Assembly: GCF_018107685.1 (NCBI RefSeq)
Contig: NZ_CP064834.1
Location: 248,001-312,000, forward strand
Origin: Coxiella endosymbiont of Amblyomma nuttalli
Lineage (GTDB): Bacteria > Pseudomonadota > Gammaproteobacteria > Coxiellales > Coxiellaceae
Direction of reading: 5' to 3'
DNA length: 64,000 nt
Part shown: piece after piece, positions 62,930-64,000 of the stretch
How positions within the stretch are numbered: position 1 is the first letter of the stretch
How the letters are laid out: every line of letters begins with the position of its first letter
The notes under the pieces: generated by a model
What the model was told of the DNA's origin: nothing
What the model saw: the letters and a program-made list of their open reading frames with translations, nothing else
Database searches by the model: none
Made by a program: the position numbers and the translations under genes

Positions 62930-64000
62930 CTAATCCAGGGGATTTTTATTATTCGCCGCTAATTGTGTATTTTGATATAAATGCAATTCTGCTAATAATT
63001 GTTTTGCTGTTGCAAGAAAAGGTTTTTTGTAACTACGAGGGATGTGAGCTATTGGTAGTTTCATTGCTAACCAATCACGAGGCTTACCATCCATATAGAA
63101 ACCGAAATGAAGATGTGGTCCTGTTGCCCAGCCTGATGCGCCTACATAACCAATAATCTGGCCTTTATGCACCCATTCGTGTAATTTAATTTTTGCAAAT
63201 CGTGACATGTGACCATAAAGAGCTATATAATGACGACCATATCCAACTTTAATTGTCTTTCCATATCCTCCATCTTTACCAACAAAAACTACACTTCCTT
63301 CGCCAATAGATTTGATAGGTGTTCCGATATTTGCTGCAAAATCAATGCCTAAGTGAGGATGCATTCGATGTAAGACAGGATCAAAACGATAATGACTAAA
63401 ATAACTACTGATGCGTTTATAGTGCAGTGGACTATGTAAAAAACAGGCTTCAACGCCAAGACCATCAGGGGTATAATAGGCAGTACGTTTAACATGAGTA
63501 TAACGAACTGCTTGGCTAATTTTCCCTTGGTGAATGAATTCAGCGGCAATAATATCTCCATCACAATATTTTCTTCCATAAATGTATTCTTCTTGATAAA
63601 GAAGATTAAAACCACTACCCAGATGAAGATTATGAGAAAAATCGGTCTCTTCTCCAAAAATGGTTTGTAATTCACTGAGCATGCGTGTAGTCAGTCCAGC
63701 TTTTTTAGCATCTCGGTTAAGGGAGTGAAATATTGTGAAGGCTTTGTAGGCAAGAATTATTGAAACAGGATTATGAGAAATTTTCTTTATAAAATGATTG
63801 CCTTCCCGAATGATTATTGCTGTTTCGGCAGTTGATAAGAGACATTTAAGAGCAATCAATTGATGAGGCGGTTCAATTTGGAAATAAAGTATTTGATAAG
63901 GATGTAAGGTAGCTAGTGATTTATGTTGTTTAATGACCTGGAGTAGATCATGCTGATTAATTTTTAATCGATCAAAGATTGCGGACAAGTCTTCTTTTTT
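62930..64000 (-). CDS. M23-family murein endopeptidase, partial
   Basis: The frame stays open to the window edge, so the true start lies beyond 64000; 357 codons are visible. The amino part (DLSAIFDRLKINQHDLLQVI) resembles the LysM/OapA-like region of MepM-type proteins. The carboxyl part is a peptidase M23 domain with zinc motifs HPHLGIDFAA, ALYGHMSRF and GPHLHFGFY. It probably cuts peptide cross-links in periplasmic peptidoglycan so the wall can grow. A signal peptide or membrane anchor would be in the missing part. An envelope regulator of NlpD type is less likely because the zinc residues are intact. Confidence 0.88.
   Translation of the reverse strand, partial: KKEDLSAIFDRLKINQHDLLQVIKQHKSLATLHPYQILYFQIEPPHQLIALKCLLSTAETAIIIREGNHFIKKISHNPVSIILAYKAFTIFHSLNRDAKKAGLTTRMLSELQTIFGEETDFSHNLHLGSGFNLLYQEEYIYGRKYCDGDIIAAEFIHQGKISQAVRYTHVKRTAYYTPDGLGVEACFLHSPLHYKRISSYFSHYRFDPVLHRMHPHLGIDFAANIGTPIKSIGEGSVVFVGKDGGYGKTIKVGYGRHYIALYGHMSRFAKIKLHEWVHKGQIIGYVGASGWATGPHLHFGFYMDGKPRDWLAMKLPIAHIPRSYKKPFLATAKQLLAELHLYQNTQLAANNKNPLD

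Overview
The window reads as chromosome of an AT-rich gammaproteobacterium of the Legionellales, most like a tick-associated Coxiella-like endosymbiont. The GroEL, GcvPB, Kbl and RsmH proteins resemble Coxiella burnetii proteins as I remember them, and the neighbourhoods groESL-gcvT-gcvH-gcvPA-gcvPB and dapB-sodB-ahpC are ones I associate with that genus. This comes from memory, not from a search. Recognisable genes cover only about two thirds of the 64 kb. The rest is very AT-rich spacer, often 0.5-2.8 kb long, with no convincing genes. That pattern suggests a genome in reductive decay: intact housekeeping genes, eroded space between them, one broken gene (kbl), and many short tandem duplications.

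Layout. 0.7-2.8 kb: groES-groEL behind a sigma32-like promoter and ending in a clear terminator. 3.1-7.7 kb: the glycine cleavage genes gcvT, gcvH, gcvPA, gcvPB. 8.5-13 kb: dapB and sodB (minus), a 2-Cys peroxiredoxin (plus), then pyrC-rnt (minus, overlapping). 13.6 kb: a CAT-anticodon tRNA. 14.5-20.4 kb: clpB with its own sigma32-like promoter, a cardiolipin-synthase-type phospholipase D (minus), and pssA-nadC. 21.1-25.8 kb: tRNA-Glu and tRNA-Ala (minus), sixA, nadB (minus) and an M20 dipeptidase (minus). 25.8-28.2 kb: a gene-free stretch with an unusual long inverted repeat, followed by the RNase P RNA gene. 29.2-31.5 kb: frameshifted kbl and intact tdh. 32-49.4 kb: the division and cell wall (dcw) cluster rsmH, ftsL, ftsI, murE, murF, mraY, murD, ftsW, murG, murC, murB, ftsQ, split by gaps of 1.06 kb and 2.9 kb. 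49.4-51.2 kb: pabC-like gene and coaE. 52.8-59.4 kb: the usual end of the dcw cluster (ftsA, ftsZ, lpxC, dciA, secA), inverted relative to the first part. 61.8 kb: tRNA-Thr. 62.9-64 kb: an M23 peptidase that runs off the window.

The genes form a few functional sets. Peptidoglycan precursor synthesis (murE/F/D/G/C/B, mraY), septal synthesis (ftsI, ftsW) and divisome assembly (ftsL, ftsQ, ftsA, ftsZ) are represented, with dapB supplying the diaminopimelate branch that MurE uses. Cofactor genes (nadB and nadC for NAD, coaE for CoA, a pabC-like gene for folate) and the folate-linked glycine cleavage system fit the vitamin-provisioning role proposed for tick symbionts. Tdh and Kbl would turn threonine into glycine, but kbl has lost one A in a poly-A run.

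I found no convincing novel multi-gene system. The most unusual signals are non-coding or architectural: an A-B-A'-B' arrangement of inverted repeats at 26.7 kb, two perfect 16-17 bp palindromes in gene-free DNA, near-leaderless promoters at gcvT and murE, the broken and inverted dcw cluster, G9 tracts, and the frequent short tandem duplications.
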